Of a stretch of 64,000 nucleotides of DNA, positions 33,437 through 42,214 are shown piece by piece. How positions within the stretch are numbered: the first letter of the stretch is position 1; the number at the start of each line of letters is the position of its first letter. Location: contig NZ_CP146232.1 of NCBI RefSeq assembly GCF_037040815.1, positions 1,668,501 through 1,732,500 of the forward strand, written 5' to 3'. The notes under the pieces were generated by a model, which was not told the origin of the DNA, made no database searches, and was given only the letters and a program-made list of their open reading frames with translations. A program made the position numbers and the translations under genes. The DNA is from Pararoseomonas sp. SCSIO 73927. Its GTDB lineage: Bacteria > Pseudomonadota > Alphaproteobacteria > Acetobacterales > Acetobacteraceae.

Positions 33437-34945
33437 CTACTGTCCTGCGGTTCCAGGGGGGGCACGCTCGATGACGACCTTGCCCCCCTGCATCCGCGCG
33501 ACCGCGACCAGCGTGTCCTGCGCGGCAGGTGCTGCGCAGCGCGGGGTGGTGGCGATCGGGTACCGGAGGGCATCGGGGTGAATGCGGTCCACGCCATCCG
33601 GGGTGCAGAGGTTGACCCATGACCTGACGCCCAGGACGAGCAGGGCCTCCGACAGCGTGTTGCCGAGATAGGTGTAGACGTCGCCGAGCAGCCCTGTTTC
33701 ATCGCGCAACAGGATGCGCCCGGCCCCGGAGGTCCGCGCGAGGTTCGCGACCTGCGCGCCGATGTCCTTCTGGAAATTCCACCTGGCACGGGCCTGATGA
33801 GCGGACGCCGCCCCGGAGGCCAGCAGGGCCGCGACGAGGAGGATGCACGGCGGGCTGGCGATCCGCCCGGGTCTCCCGACCATGAGGAGGGCGAGCAGGA
33901 GCACCGTGGCGCCGCAGGCGATCGGGAACATCGCGCGCTCGGGATCCTGGAGGTGAGCGGGAAGGATGTAAGTGAGGGACAGCAGCGGGAGCAGCAGCAC
34001 GGCCAGCGAGCCCAGGAGGGCATGGAGCCTGCCGCGCCGCGGCTCCGGTCCGGATGCGGCAGCGCAGAGCAGGGCCATGAGCAAGCCGAGGATCTCCGGG
34101 GAGCGCCCGAAGGTTGCCCCGTAGACGGTGGCGATGTTGCCGAGCAGCAGCGCCACCGGATTGGACCTCACCACTCCCGCCGCCAGTGCCAGCTCATAGA
34201 CGCCGTCCATGGTCGCATAGATCACTGCCACGTAGAGCGCGTAGAGGGCGAAGCCCGTCGCCACCATGATCGCGGATCTGGCGCCCCGACGCAGGCGGGC
34301 CGGCATGTCCCCGGCCTTCCCCGGAGGCACCCACAGGCCGGCGAGAAAGGGGATGGTGCACACCAGGAGAGCGACCGCCTGATAGGTCATGAGAAGCGCG
34401 CAGAGGCTCAGCGCGCCCATGACGTGGGGCAGGACGGTGTTCCGGATGCAGAGCCGGAGACCGCAGCCCAGCAGGACGAAGAACAGTGTCGCGGAGAACT
34501 GCGCAGGGTGGAACCGGCCGAGCCATAGTGCCGGCCAGCCGACCAGGACCGTGCAGGCCGTTGCGAAGGCCCATCGCTGGACGGGCGGCAGCACCGGCGC
34601 AACAGCCCATCGCGCCACGGCATACCGGGTCGCCAGCAGAAGGGCGGCCACCACGCCGACCCCCCATACCTGCCCGCCCCCCAGGATCCATTGCAGGGCA
34701 GAGGGCGTTAGGTGGAGAGGGCGTAGCGCAACGACGGAGAAGGTGCCCAACAGGTAGGACAGGCCCGAGCTGGCATAGATGGCGAACAGGCCCCATTCCT
34801 CCAGCAGAGGGCGGACGGCCCAGAGGCCCATCGCCATGAGGAGCAGGATCGTGAACGCCTCGGCGAAGGGAAGCCACCGGGGCCGCTCCTGCTCAAGCGC
34901 AGGGGAGGGCGAAGCGGGGCGTGTGGAGGGCGCAACCTGCGACAC
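33437..34945 (-). CDS. GtrII-like polytopic membrane glucosyltransferase, paralogue 2
   Basis: A 502-residue paralogue of the adjacent downstream gene, sharing long blocks such as RPLHLTPSALQW, GGGQVWGVG, RWAFATACTVL, GWPALWL-RFHPAQ, DPERxMFPIACGA and RWNFQKD. Same helix pattern and C-terminal Cys-containing region (NLCTPDGVDRIHPDALRYPI). It probably modifies surface glycan, perhaps with a different sugar or linkage than its twin. The GTG start has TAGGG upstream. Seventy-eight bases separate it from paralogue 1. Confidence 0.7.
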   Translation of the reverse strand: MSQVAPSTRPASPSPALEQERPRWLPFAEAFTILLLMAMGLWAVRPLLEEWGLFAIYASSGLSYLLGTFSVVALRPLHLTPSALQWILGGGQVWGVGVVAALLLATRYAVARWAVAPVLPPVQRWAFATACTVLVGWPALWLGRFHPAQFSATLFFVLLGCGLRLCIRNTVLPHVMGALSLCALLMTYQAVALLVCTIPFLAGLWVPPGKAGDMPARLRRGARSAIMVATGFALYALYVAVIYATMDGVYELALAAGVVRSNPVALLLGNIATVYGATFGRSPEILGLLMALLCAAASGPEPRRGRLHALLGSLAVLLLPLLSLTYILPAHLQDPERAMFPIACGATVLLLALLMVGRPGRIASPPCILLVAALLASGAASAHQARARWNFQKDIGAQVANLARTSGAGRILLRDETGLLGDVYTYLGNTLSEALLVLGVRSWVNLCTPDGVDRIHPDALRYPIATTPRCAAPAAQDTLVAVARMQGGKVVIERAPPGTAGQ

Positions 34946-35286
34946 GAGCCCTACATGCCTGTTGAGTTCTGCCTAGTAGCTGTCCCCTCAACGCAAGTCG
35001 AGCGGCCGCCCGCAGCTTGTTGCGGCACCCGCGCCGGGGAAAGACACGGGCGGGGATCATGCCGACCGGGCCGAACGGCCGGGGGGCGGTCCGGGCGGGC
35101 GGTGCATGATCCCCGGGGTTCATCCCGGCAGATCCAAGACCCCTCGCGGCCGAGCTGTCCGGCGGGGGCAAGGGGATGAAAGGGCTTGCGCCCGCCACGA
35201 TCGGTGCCGGTGCCTCGCACCCGAAGCCCCGGCACACTACATTCACGGGCTGGAACGCCCCGTCCCCTGGAAGCAACCCCCGCCGC
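34946..35286. other. divergent intergenic region between GtrII-like paralogue 2 and the M16 protease
   Basis: 340 bases. It holds the duplicated upstream block at 34974-35012 and a 12-bp perfect inverted repeat, CGGGGATCATGC (35051-35062) / GCATGATCCCCG (35104-35115), whose 41-base interior itself folds (GGCC-GAAC-GGCC). I see no gene in it. The open frame from 35176 is the protease frame read upstream of its true start. Confidence 0.55.
34974..35012 (-). promoter_or_regulatory. duplicated 39-bp upstream block (promoter candidate) of GtrII-like paralogue 2
   Basis: Counterpart of 33393-33431. CTCGAC and TACTAG on the minus strand are 18 bases apart. Conservation of both boxes, but not of the bases between, suggests the pair was duplicated with its promoter. 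Confidence 0.4.
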
Positions 35287-36594
35287 ATGACCGAAGAAAC
35301 CTTCGCCGCCGCCACCGATCCCGCGCTGAACGGCGGCGCCGTGCGCCTCACCCGCCTGCCCAACGGCCTGACCGTCGTCTCCGACACCATGGCCCGGGTG
35401 GAGACCGCCTCCATCGGCGCCTACGCCCACACCGGCACGCGGGACGAGGAGGCGCAGGAGAACGGCGTCTCCCACTTCCTCGAGCACATGGCCTTCAAGG
35501 GCACCGAGCGGCGGGACGCGGCCGCCATCGCGCGGGAGATCGAGAACGTTGGCGGGCACCTGAACGCCTACACGGCGCGGGAGACAACCGCCTACTACGC
35601 CAAGGTGCTGAAGGAGGACCTGCCGCTGGCCGCCGACATCCTCGGCGACATCCTCACCCATTCCAGCTTCGCGCCGGAGGAGGTGGAGCGGGAGCGCGGC
35701 GTCATCCTGCAGGAGATCGGGCAGGCGAACGACACGCCCGACGACATTGTCTTCGACCATTTCCAGGAGACGGCCTTCGCCGGCCAGCCCATGGGCCGCC
35801 CGACGCTCGGCCCCGCCTCCATCATCGAGACGCTGCCGCGCGAGGCGCTGACGGGCTACATGCGCCGCCACTACGGCCCTTCCCGCATGGTGGTGGCCGC
35901 GGCCGGCGCGGTGGACCACGACAACCTCGTGGACCTCGTGAAGACCCACTTCGCCGACCTGCCTGATATCGACGGGCACAGCGCCGAGCCCGCCCGCTAC
36001 ACCGGCGGCGAGTTCCGGGAGGAGCGGGACCTCGACCAGGTCCACCTGCTGCTGGGCTTCCCCGGCCCGGCCTATGGCGACCCGATGCACTACCCGACGA
36101 TGCTGCTCTCCACGATCCTCGGCGGCGGCATGTCGTCCCGCCTGTTCCAGGAGATCCGGGAGAAGCGGGGGCTGGTCTACTCCGTCTATTCCTTCCACTC
36201 CCCCTACCGGGATGCCGGCCTCTTCACCGTCTATGCCGGCACGGGCGAGGAGCAGGCGGCGGAGCTGATGCCCGCCACGCTGGAGGAGCTGCGCCGCGTG
36301 CAGAAGGACGTGACGGAGGAGGAGCTGGCCCGCGCCAAGGCGCAGCTCCGCGCCTCCGTCCTCATGTCCCTGGAATCCACGGGATCGCGCTGCGAGGGGC
36401 TGGCGCGCCAGCTGCAGGTCCACGGCCGCCTGATCCCGGTGGAGGAGACGAAGGCGAGGATCGCGGCGGTGACGGTGGAGCAGGTGCAGGCCGCCGCGGC
36501 GAAGACCTTCCGCGCCCCGCCGACGCTGGCCGCTCTCGGCCCCGCCGGGCGCGTGCCGCGCCTGCCTGAAGTGGCCGAGAGGCTGGCGGCGTGA
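35287..36594 (+). CDS. M16 family zinc metallopeptidase (processing-peptidase-like)
   Basis: A 435-residue pitrilysin-clan protease. The inverted zinc motif HFLEH is at residues 63-67, and the third ligand lies in the ERGVILQEI region about 75 residues later. The GGGMSSRLFQEIREKRGLVYSVYS block (about 276-300) is the usual C-terminal half signature. Such enzymes degrade small peptides and are close to the mitochondrial processing peptidase beta subunit. ATG 35287 gives the standard N terminus; the frame is open upstream to 35176. The stop overlaps the next gene's GTG start. Confidence 0.94.
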   Translation: MTEETFAAATDPALNGGAVRLTRLPNGLTVVSDTMARVETASIGAYAHTGTRDEEAQENGVSHFLEHMAFKGTERRDAAAIAREIENVGGHLNAYTARETTAYYAKVLKEDLPLAADILGDILTHSSFAPEEVERERGVILQEIGQANDTPDDIVFDHFQETAFAGQPMGRPTLGPASIIETLPREALTGYMRRHYGPSRMVVAAAGAVDHDNLVDLVKTHFADLPDIDGHSAEPARYTGGEFREERDLDQVHLLLGFPGPAYGDPMHYPTMLLSTILGGGMSSRLFQEIREKRGLVYSVYSFHSPYRDAGLFTVYAGTGEEQAAELMPATLEELRRVQKDVTEEELARAKAQLRASVLMSLESTGSRCEGLARQLQVHGRLIPVEETKARIAAVTVEQVQAAAAKTFRAPPTLAALGPAGRVPRLPEVAERLAA

Positions 36595-37946
36595 GCGCGA
36601 CGGTCGAGCTTCCCGCGGCAGACGCGCGGGAGGCGCTGGCCGGGCTCGTCGCCGCCGCCCGCGCCGCGGGGGCCGACGCGGCGGACGCGATGCTGGCCGC
36701 CGGCGCCTCCCTCTCCGTCGGGATGCGGCTGGGAGAGGTGGAGCAGGTCGAGCGCTCCGAGGGCTTCGATATCGGGCTCCGCGTCTTCGTCGGCCGCCGC
36801 CAGGCGATCGTCTCCACCACGGATTCCGACCCGCGCGGCTTCGAGGCCCTCGCCGAGCGCGCCGTCGCCATGGCGCGCGCCGTGCCGGAGGACCCCTTCG
36901 GCTTCCTGCCGGACCTCGTGCCCTCGGTGGCCGACCTGCCGCTCGACATGGATGACGGCGTGGAGCCGGACGTGGCCTCCCTCTCCGCGCGCGCCCGCCG
37001 CGCGGAGGAGGCCGCCCGCGCCATCCCCGGCGTGACGAACTCCGAGGGCGCGGATGCCGGCTGGCAGCGCACGGTGATCGCGCTGGCCGCCTCCAACGGC
37101 TTCTCCGGCACCTACACCCGCAGCGGCCACAGCCTCTCCGTCACGGCCCTGGCCGGGCAGGGCACGGGGATGGAGCGGGACTACGACTACGCCTCCGCCA
37201 CCCACCTCTCGGACCTGGACGAGCCGGAGACCCTGGGTCGCAACGCGGGGGAGCGGGCGGTGCGCCGCCTGAACCCCATCCGCCCCGCCACCGCCCGCCT
37301 GCCCGTGCTATACGACCCGCGCGTGGCCGGCTCCATCCTCGGCCACCTGACAGGGGCGGCGAACGGCGCCTCCGTCGCGCGCGGCACGAGCTTCCTGCGC
37401 GACAGCATGGGCCAGCGCATCATGGCCCCGGGCCTGACCGTGCGGGACGATCCCACCCGCCCGCGCGGCCCCCGTTCCCGGCCCTTCGACGCCGAGGGCA
37501 TGCCCACAGCCCCGCTGGCGATCGTGGAGGACGGGGTGCTGCAGCACTGGCTGCTGGACTGGCGCTCCGCCCGGCAGCTCGGCCTCGCCTCCAACGGCCG
37601 TGCCTCCCGCGCCGTGGGTGGCCCGCCCTCGCCCTCCACCACCAACCTGTGGCTGGAACCGGGCGCGCTAACGCCCGAGGCCCTGATGGCCGATATCGCC
37701 GAGGGTCTCCTGGTCACGGAGATGATCGGCAGCAGCATCAACGCCACGACCGGCGATTACAGCCGTGGCGCCTCCGGCTTCATGATCCGCAACGGGGAGC
37801 TCGCCGAGCCCTTCTCCGGCGTGACCCTGGCGGGAAACCTGCGAGAGATGTTCCTGCACATCACCCCCGCCAACGACCTGCGCTTCCGGCGGGGCACCGA
37901 CAGCCCGACGCTGCGGATAGATGGGCTGACGATGGCAGGGGCCTGA
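36591..37946 (+). CDS. pmbA: TldD/PmbA family metalloprotease-like protein (PmbA/TldE type)
   Basis: A 451-residue protein of the TldD/TldE family. The N-terminal domain has EQVERSEGFDIGLRVFVGRRQAIVSTTD; the C-terminal half has RVAGSILGHLTGAANGASVARGTSFL, VEDGVLQHWLLDWRSARQLGL and GSSINATTGDYSRGASGFMIRNGE, the latter typical of PmbA/TldE. It lacks the zinc-binding HExxxH of TldD, as expected for the TldE-type partner; TldD/TldE degrade unfolded peptides and mature some microcins. It is coupled to the M16 gene by a four-base overlap. Confidence 0.92.
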   Translation: MSATVELPAADAREALAGLVAAARAAGADAADAMLAAGASLSVGMRLGEVEQVERSEGFDIGLRVFVGRRQAIVSTTDSDPRGFEALAERAVAMARAVPEDPFGFLPDLVPSVADLPLDMDDGVEPDVASLSARARRAEEAARAIPGVTNSEGADAGWQRTVIALAASNGFSGTYTRSGHSLSVTALAGQGTGMERDYDYASATHLSDLDEPETLGRNAGERAVRRLNPIRPATARLPVLYDPRVAGSILGHLTGAANGASVARGTSFLRDSMGQRIMAPGLTVRDDPTRPRGPRSRPFDAEGMPTAPLAIVEDGVLQHWLLDWRSARQLGLASNGRASRAVGGPPSPSTTNLWLEPGALTPEALMADIAEGLLVTEMIGSSINATTGDYSRGASGFMIRNGELAEPFSGVTLAGNLREMFLHITPANDLRFRRGTDSPTLRIDGLTMAGA

Positions 37947-37963
37947 GGACGCGCGCGCCAGCA

Positions 37964-38212
37964 CCAGGGGGCTCCGCCCCCTGGACCCCCGCCAAGGGCC
38001 TGAGGCCCTTGGATCCCCATTTGGCTGCCGCCGTGCGGTCCTGACACGGGGCCTCCTCGTGATGGACCTGATCCTGCCCTTGCAGTCGCCTCGGGTCATG
38101 GACCCGAGGCGCACCGCCAGCCCGGTTGATTCCAAAGCCTGGAAAAAGATGATGGAGAGGGGTCCGGGGAGAGGAAGAATTCCTTCTTCCTCTCCCTGGC
38201 CACAGACCGCCC
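37964..38212 (+). repeat. modular intergenic repeat, copy C (full length)
   Basis: Fills the gap between the convergent pmbA (37946) and cysQ (38221) stops. Module 1 with GGGGGCTCCGCCCCCTGG and AAGGGCCTGAGGCCCTTGG hairpins is next to pmbA. Module 2 contains TGGCTGCCGCCG. Module 3 hairpin GCCTCGGGTC-atg-GACCCGAGGC is at about 38088-38110. Module 4 is preceded by AAAAAGATGATGG, with palindrome arms GGAGAGGAAGAA / TTCTTCCTCTCC at about 38168-38195. Confidence 0.9.
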
Positions 38213-38220
38213 GCGCAGGA

Positions 38221-39000
38221 CTACTCCGCGGCGCCCAGGGCAACGAAGTGCGGGTTGCGGTAGTCGGGTTTTCCGTAGGCGAGAGGCTTGCCGTCCAGCG
38301 TTTCCACCCGTCCTCCGGCGGCGCGCAGCACAGCGTCTCCCGCAGCGATGTCCCACTCCATGGTGGTGCCGAGCCGGGGGTAGAGGTCTGCCTCGCCGCG
38401 CGCCAGGAGGCATAGCTTCAGGGAGCTGCCGGCGGCGCGGAAGGCGGCCACCTTGCGGCCGAGAAGGAAGGCCTCCATTGCGGCCGCGTCGCCGTGGGAG
38501 CGGGAGCCGACCACGGTCAGCCCTTCCAGCGGCGCGGGGCGCGCGGCGATGGGGCGTTCGCCGGTGGCGTCGGCCAGCCTTGCCGTGCCGGGGCCGGCGC
38601 CGAGATAGGTCTCGCCCCGCGCGGGCACGACGACCACGCCCAGCACCGACGCGCCGCTCTCGATCAGGGCGATGTTCACGGTGAACTCGCCGTTGGCGCT
38701 GATGAACTCGCGCGTGCCGTCCAGCGGGTCCACCAGCCAGAAGCGCGGGCCAGCTACCGCCGGGGAGAGGTCGTCGCAGGCTTCCTCCTCCGACACCACG
38801 GGGATGTCGGGAGTCAGGGCGCGCAGCGCGGGCAGGATCACCCTCTCCGCCGCTTGGTCCGCCGCCGTCACGGGGCTGCCATCGGCCTTATAGGCGGCGG
38901 TGCAAGCGCCGTAGAAGCGCATCGCGGCGCGCCCCGCTTCCTCCGCCACCGGGCGGACGGCCGCGAGGAGCCCGGCGAGGTCGAGCGCGGCGTCAGGCAT
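38221..39000 (-). CDS. cysQ: 3'(2'),5'-bisphosphate nucleotidase
   Basis: A 259-residue inositol-monophosphatase-fold enzyme. The metal site [13 protein letters not shown], the upstream EEE of VSEEEACDD, and the C-terminal [19 protein letters not shown] (WDxxAxxxI-type block) are all present. CysQ hydrolyses PAP, the by-product of PAPS reduction, and so supports sulfate assimilation. ATG 39000 overlaps the cysNC stop by eight bases, making it the third gene of cysD-cysNC-cysQ. Confidence 0.93.
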   Translation of the reverse strand: MPDAALDLAGLLAAVRPVAEEAGRAAMRFYGACTAAYKADGSPVTAADQAAERVILPALRALTPDIPVVSEEEACDDLSPAVAGPRFWLVDPLDGTREFISANGEFTVNIALIESGASVLGVVVVPARGETYLGAGPGTARLADATGERPIAARPAPLEGLTVVGSRSHGDAAAMEAFLLGRKVAAFRAAGSSLKLCLLARGEADLYPRLGTTMEWDIAAGDAVLRAAGGRVETLDGKPLAYGKPDYRNPHFVALGAAE

Positions 39001-40903
39001 CGCCGCCCCGCAGCAGGCCACGGGCCTCCATCCCCGCCACGATCAGCTCGGCCGCGTCCTCCGGCCCTATCCGCGCGGTCTCGATGTGCAGCTCCGGGGA
39101 GAGCGGCGGCTCGTAGGGGCTGGAGACGCCGGTGAAGTTGCTGATCTCGCCCGCGCGGGCCTTGCGGTAGAGGCCCTTGGGATCGCGGCTCTCCGCCACC
39201 TCCAGCGGCACGTCCACGTGGACCTCCAGGAAGTCGCCCTCCGGCAGCAGGCGGCGCACCATGTCGCGCTCCGAGCGGAAGGGAGAGATGAAGGAGGCGA
39301 GGACGATGAGGCCGGCATCGGCCATCAGCTTCGCCACCTCGCCCACGCGGCGAATGTTCTCCACGCGGTCGGCGTCGGTGAAGCCGAGATCGCGGCAGAG
39401 GCCGTGGCGCAGGTTGTCGCCGTCCAGCAGGTAGGTGTGCTTGCCCAGGGCGAAAAGGCGGCGCTCCACCAGATTGGCGATCGTGGACTTTCCGGCGCCC
39501 GAGAGGCCGGTGAACCACAGCACGCAGGGGCGCTGCCGCTTCCTCTCCGCCCGCGCATTGCGGCCCACGTCCACGGACTGCCAGTGGATGTTCTGCGCGC
39601 GCCGCAGCGCGAAGTGGATCAGCCCGGCCGCCACCGTCTCGTTCGTCATTCGGTCGATAAGGATGAAGCCGCCGGTTCCGCGGTTCTCCGCATAGGGATC
39701 GAAGGCGATCGGTTGGTCGAGGCTGATGTTGCACACCCCGATCTCGTTCAGCTTCAGCTCGCGCGCCGCGCTCTGCTCCAGCGTGTTGACGTTGACCTTG
39801 TGCTTGAGGGTGGTGACGGAGGCGGCGACCGTCTTCGCCCCGATCTTCATCAGGTAGCCGCGCCCGCTGAGCATCGGGCTATCATTCATCCAGATGAGGG
39901 TGGTCTCGAACTGGTCGGAGACCTCGGCGGGGCTCTCGGCGGCGCAGATCACGTCACCCCGGCTGCAGTCCACCTCGTCCTCGAGCGTGATCGTGACGGA
40001 CTGGCCGGCGGTGCCGTGGGGCATCTCCCCATCAAGGAGCACGGAGGCGACGCGGCTCTCCCGCGCGGAGGGCATGATCTTCACGGCATCGCCGGGCAGC
40101 ACGGTTCCGGAGGCGATGAGGCCGGAGAAGCCGCGGAAGCTCGAGTTCGGGCGGTTCACCCATTGCACGGGCATGCGGAAGGGCGCGTTCCCCGGCTGCC
40201 GGGCGATGCCCACCGTTTCCAGGTGGGCCATGAGCGTGGGGCCGGCGTACCAGGCCATGTTGCCGCTGCGCTCCGTGACATTGTCGCCCATCAGCGCGGA
40301 GACGGGGATCGGGACGACCTTGTCGATCGCGAGCGAGGCGGCGAAGGCCATGTAGTCGCCGAGGATGCGGTCGAAGGCTTCCCGCCCGTAGCCCACGGTG
40401 TCCATCTTGTTCACCGCCAGCACCACGTTGCGGATGCCGAGCAGCGAGACGAGGTAGGAGTGGCGGCGCGTCTGGGTCAGCACGCCCTTGCGCGCATCGA
40501 CCAGGATCACGGCCAGGTCGGCGGTGGAGGCGCCGGTGACCATGTTGCGCGTGTACTGCTCATGGCCCGGCGTGTCCGCCACGATGAACTTGCGCTTGTC
40601 GGTCGAGAAGAAGCGGTAGGCGACGTCGATGGTGATGCCCTGCTCGCGCTCCGCCGCCAGCCCGTCCACCAGGAGGGCGAAGTCGATGTTCTCGCCCTGG
40701 GTGCCCATCTTCCGGGAATCGGACTCCAGCGCGGCGAGCTGGTCCTCGAAGATCATCTTGCTGTCGTAGAGCAGGCGCCCGATCAGGGTGGACTTGCCGT
40801 CGTCCACCGATCCGCAGGTGATGAAGCGCAGCAGGCCCTTCGTCTCGTGCTGCTTCAGGTAGGCCCCGATGTCGGTCGCGATCAGGTCGCTGACATGAGC
40901 CAT
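38993..40903 (-). CDS. cysNC: bifunctional sulfate adenylyltransferase subunit 1 / adenylylsulfate kinase
   Basis: A 636-residue fusion. Residues about 24-440 are the CysN GTPase (P-loop GSVDDGKST at 31-39, DTPGHEQY at 110-117, NKMD at 165-168, then two beta-barrel domains). Residues about 455-636 are APS kinase (P-loop GLSGAGKST at 466-474, [26 protein letters not shown]). With CysD it makes APS from sulfate and ATP at the cost of GTP, then phosphorylates APS to PAPS, as in NodQ of rhizobia. The start codon shares one base with the cysD stop, indicating coupling. Confidence 0.97.
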   Translation of the reverse strand: MAHVSDLIATDIGAYLKQHETKGLLRFITCGSVDDGKSTLIGRLLYDSKMIFEDQLAALESDSRKMGTQGENIDFALLVDGLAAEREQGITIDVAYRFFSTDKRKFIVADTPGHEQYTRNMVTGASTADLAVILVDARKGVLTQTRRHSYLVSLLGIRNVVLAVNKMDTVGYGREAFDRILGDYMAFAASLAIDKVVPIPVSALMGDNVTERSGNMAWYAGPTLMAHLETVGIARQPGNAPFRMPVQWVNRPNSSFRGFSGLIASGTVLPGDAVKIMPSARESRVASVLLDGEMPHGTAGQSVTITLEDEVDCSRGDVICAAESPAEVSDQFETTLIWMNDSPMLSGRGYLMKIGAKTVAASVTTLKHKVNVNTLEQSAARELKLNEIGVCNISLDQPIAFDPYAENRGTGGFILIDRMTNETVAAGLIHFALRRAQNIHWQSVDVGRNARAERKRQRPCVLWFTGLSGAGKSTIANLVERRLFALGKHTYLLDGDNLRHGLCRDLGFTDADRVENIRRVGEVAKLMADAGLIVLASFISPFRSERDMVRRLLPEGDFLEVHVDVPLEVAESRDPKGLYRKARAGEISNFTGVSSPYEPPLSPELHIETARIGPEDAAELIVAGMEARGLLRGGDA

Positions 40904-42024
40904 CAGAAGTACCCCTCCTGCTTCTTCCTCTCCATCGAGGCGGCGGCGTCGTGGTCGATCGCGCGGCCCTGGCGCTCGCTGGTGCGGGTGAGCAGCATCT
41001 CCTGGATGATCTCGGGCAGGGTCGCCGCCTCGCTCTCCACCGCGCCCGTCAGCGGGTAGCAGCCGAGGGTGCGGAACCGGATGCGCTTTATCGCCGGGGT
41101 CTGGCCGGCAGGAACGCGCATCCGCTCGTCATCCACCATGATCGTCAGGCCGTTATAGGTCACGACCGGGCGCTCCGCCGCGAAGTAGAGCGGGACGATG
41201 GGGATGCCCTCCCGGTGGATGTACTGCCAGATGTCCAGCTCGGTCCAATTGGAGATCGGGAAGACGCGGATGCTCTCCCCGGGGTTGATCCGCGCGTTGT
41301 AGAGGTTCCACAGCTCCGGGCGCTGGCGCTTAGGATCCCAGCGATGCGCCTCGGAGCGGAAGGAGAAGATGCGCTCCTTCGCGCGGCTCTTCTCCTCGTC
41401 GCGCCGCGCGCCCCCGAAGGCCGCGTCGAAGCCGTGGTGATCCAGCGCGGCCTTTAGCGCCACGGTCTTCATGATGTCCGTGTAGGCGCCGCCATGGTCG
41501 AAGGGGTTGATGCCCTGCGCCACGCCGTCCCGGTTGATCCACTCGATCAGTTCCATGCCGGCCGCGCGCACCCGCTCGTCGCGGAAGGCGATCATGTCCC
41601 GGAACTTCCAGGTCGTGTTCACGTGCAGCAGCGGGAAGGGCGGCACCCCCGGGGCGAAGGCCTTCTTCGCCAGGTGAAGCATCACCGCGCTGTCCTTGCC
41701 GACGGAGTAGAGCATCACCGGCTTGCGCGCCTCGGCCGCCACCTCGCGGAAGATGTGGATGCTCTCCGCCTCCAGCCGCTGCAGATGAGTCAGGTCCGGC
41801 GGCGTCGGCCGCGAGCTGCTCGTCACGCTCGTCTCCCAGAGGTCGGGCCGGAGGCGGTGGCGCGGGATGCCCGTGAACTCCTCAATCCGGAGCACGATAT
41901 CGGCGGGAATCTCCCGCTCCCCGCTTACCCACTGGCTGACGGCACCCTCGCTGCGGCCAACCGCGGCGGCGATGTCGCTCTGGCGCTTGCCGCTCTCTCG
42001 GAACAGACGTTTCAGATCGGGCAT
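40903..42024 (-). CDS. cysD: sulfate adenylyltransferase subunit 2 with N-terminal YdaS/Cro-like HTH domain
   Basis: A 373-residue protein. Residues about 77-373 are a normal CysD ([21 protein letters not shown]-loop YSVGKDS at 106-112; [17 protein letters not shown]; ending ERKKQEGYF). Residues 1-63 are an extra HTH domain with [47 protein letters not shown], the pattern of YdaS/Cro-like phage regulators. No stop separates the parts, so the frame encodes a fusion. An internal GTG (41824-41826, Val67) has GGGAG six bases upstream and could give ordinary CysD, whereas ATG 42024 has no good Shine-Dalgarno sequence. Two products are possible. Confidence 0.93.
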   Translation of the reverse strand: MPDLKRLFRESGKRQSDIAAAVGRSEGAVSQWVSGEREIPADIVLRIEEFTGIPRHRLRPDLWETSVTSSSRPTPPDLTHLQRLEAESIHIFREVAAEARKPVMLYSVGKDSAVMLHLAKKAFAPGVPPFPLLHVNTTWKFRDMIAFRDERVRAAGMELIEWINRDGVAQGINPFDHGGAYTDIMKTVALKAALDHHGFDAAFGGARRDEEKSRAKERIFSFRSEAHRWDPKRQRPELWNLYNARINPGESIRVFPISNWTELDIWQYIHREGIPIVPLYFAAERPVVTYNGLTIMVDDERMRVPAGQTPAIKRIRFRTLGCYPLTGAVESEAATLPEIIQEMLLTRTSERQGRAIDHDAAASMERKKQEGYF

Positions 42025-42031
42025 GAGCCGA

Positions 42032-42048
42032 CTTTAGGCAAACTAAAG
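42032..42048 (-). promoter_or_regulatory. candidate operator for the CysD-fused HTH domain
   Basis: Perfect inverted repeat CTTTAG-GCAAA-CTAAAG, only 8 bases upstream of ATG 42024. On the minus strand a possible promoter, TTGCGC - 16 bases - TAAAGT, overlaps it, which would place the transcription start at or next to the ATG (leaderless mRNA). The placement suits an autorepressed HTH gene. Confidence 0.55.
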
Positions 42049-42150
42049 ATACGCGCAAGGGTTGTAGAAGGGCCCGATGAATGCAGGCATATACGAGAGG
42101 AATGGCCCTGCTTGGTCGTGGCTTGGCGCTGCGAGCCGGAATCCGGAGCG

Positions 42151-42180
42151 GTAGGCGCACAGGCCTGCTATTGCGCCTAC
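42151..42180. terminator. 9-bp inverted repeat between repeat copy D and cysD
   Basis: GTAGGCGCA (42151-42159) / TGCGCCTAC (42172-42180), 12-nt loop, no T-run on either side. It lies downstream of the MFS gene after repeat copy D and upstream of cysD. It may be a factor-dependent terminator or a protein site. The open frames crossing it look spurious. Confidence 0.4.
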
Positions 42181-42214
42181 GTGGAGGCACTTCTCGGCAT
42201 GCCGACCCCGGAGA

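Noticed and set aside
39086..41059. 657-residue plus-strand frame opposite cysNC
   Set aside because: Shadow of the cysNC/cysD genes, with no domain.
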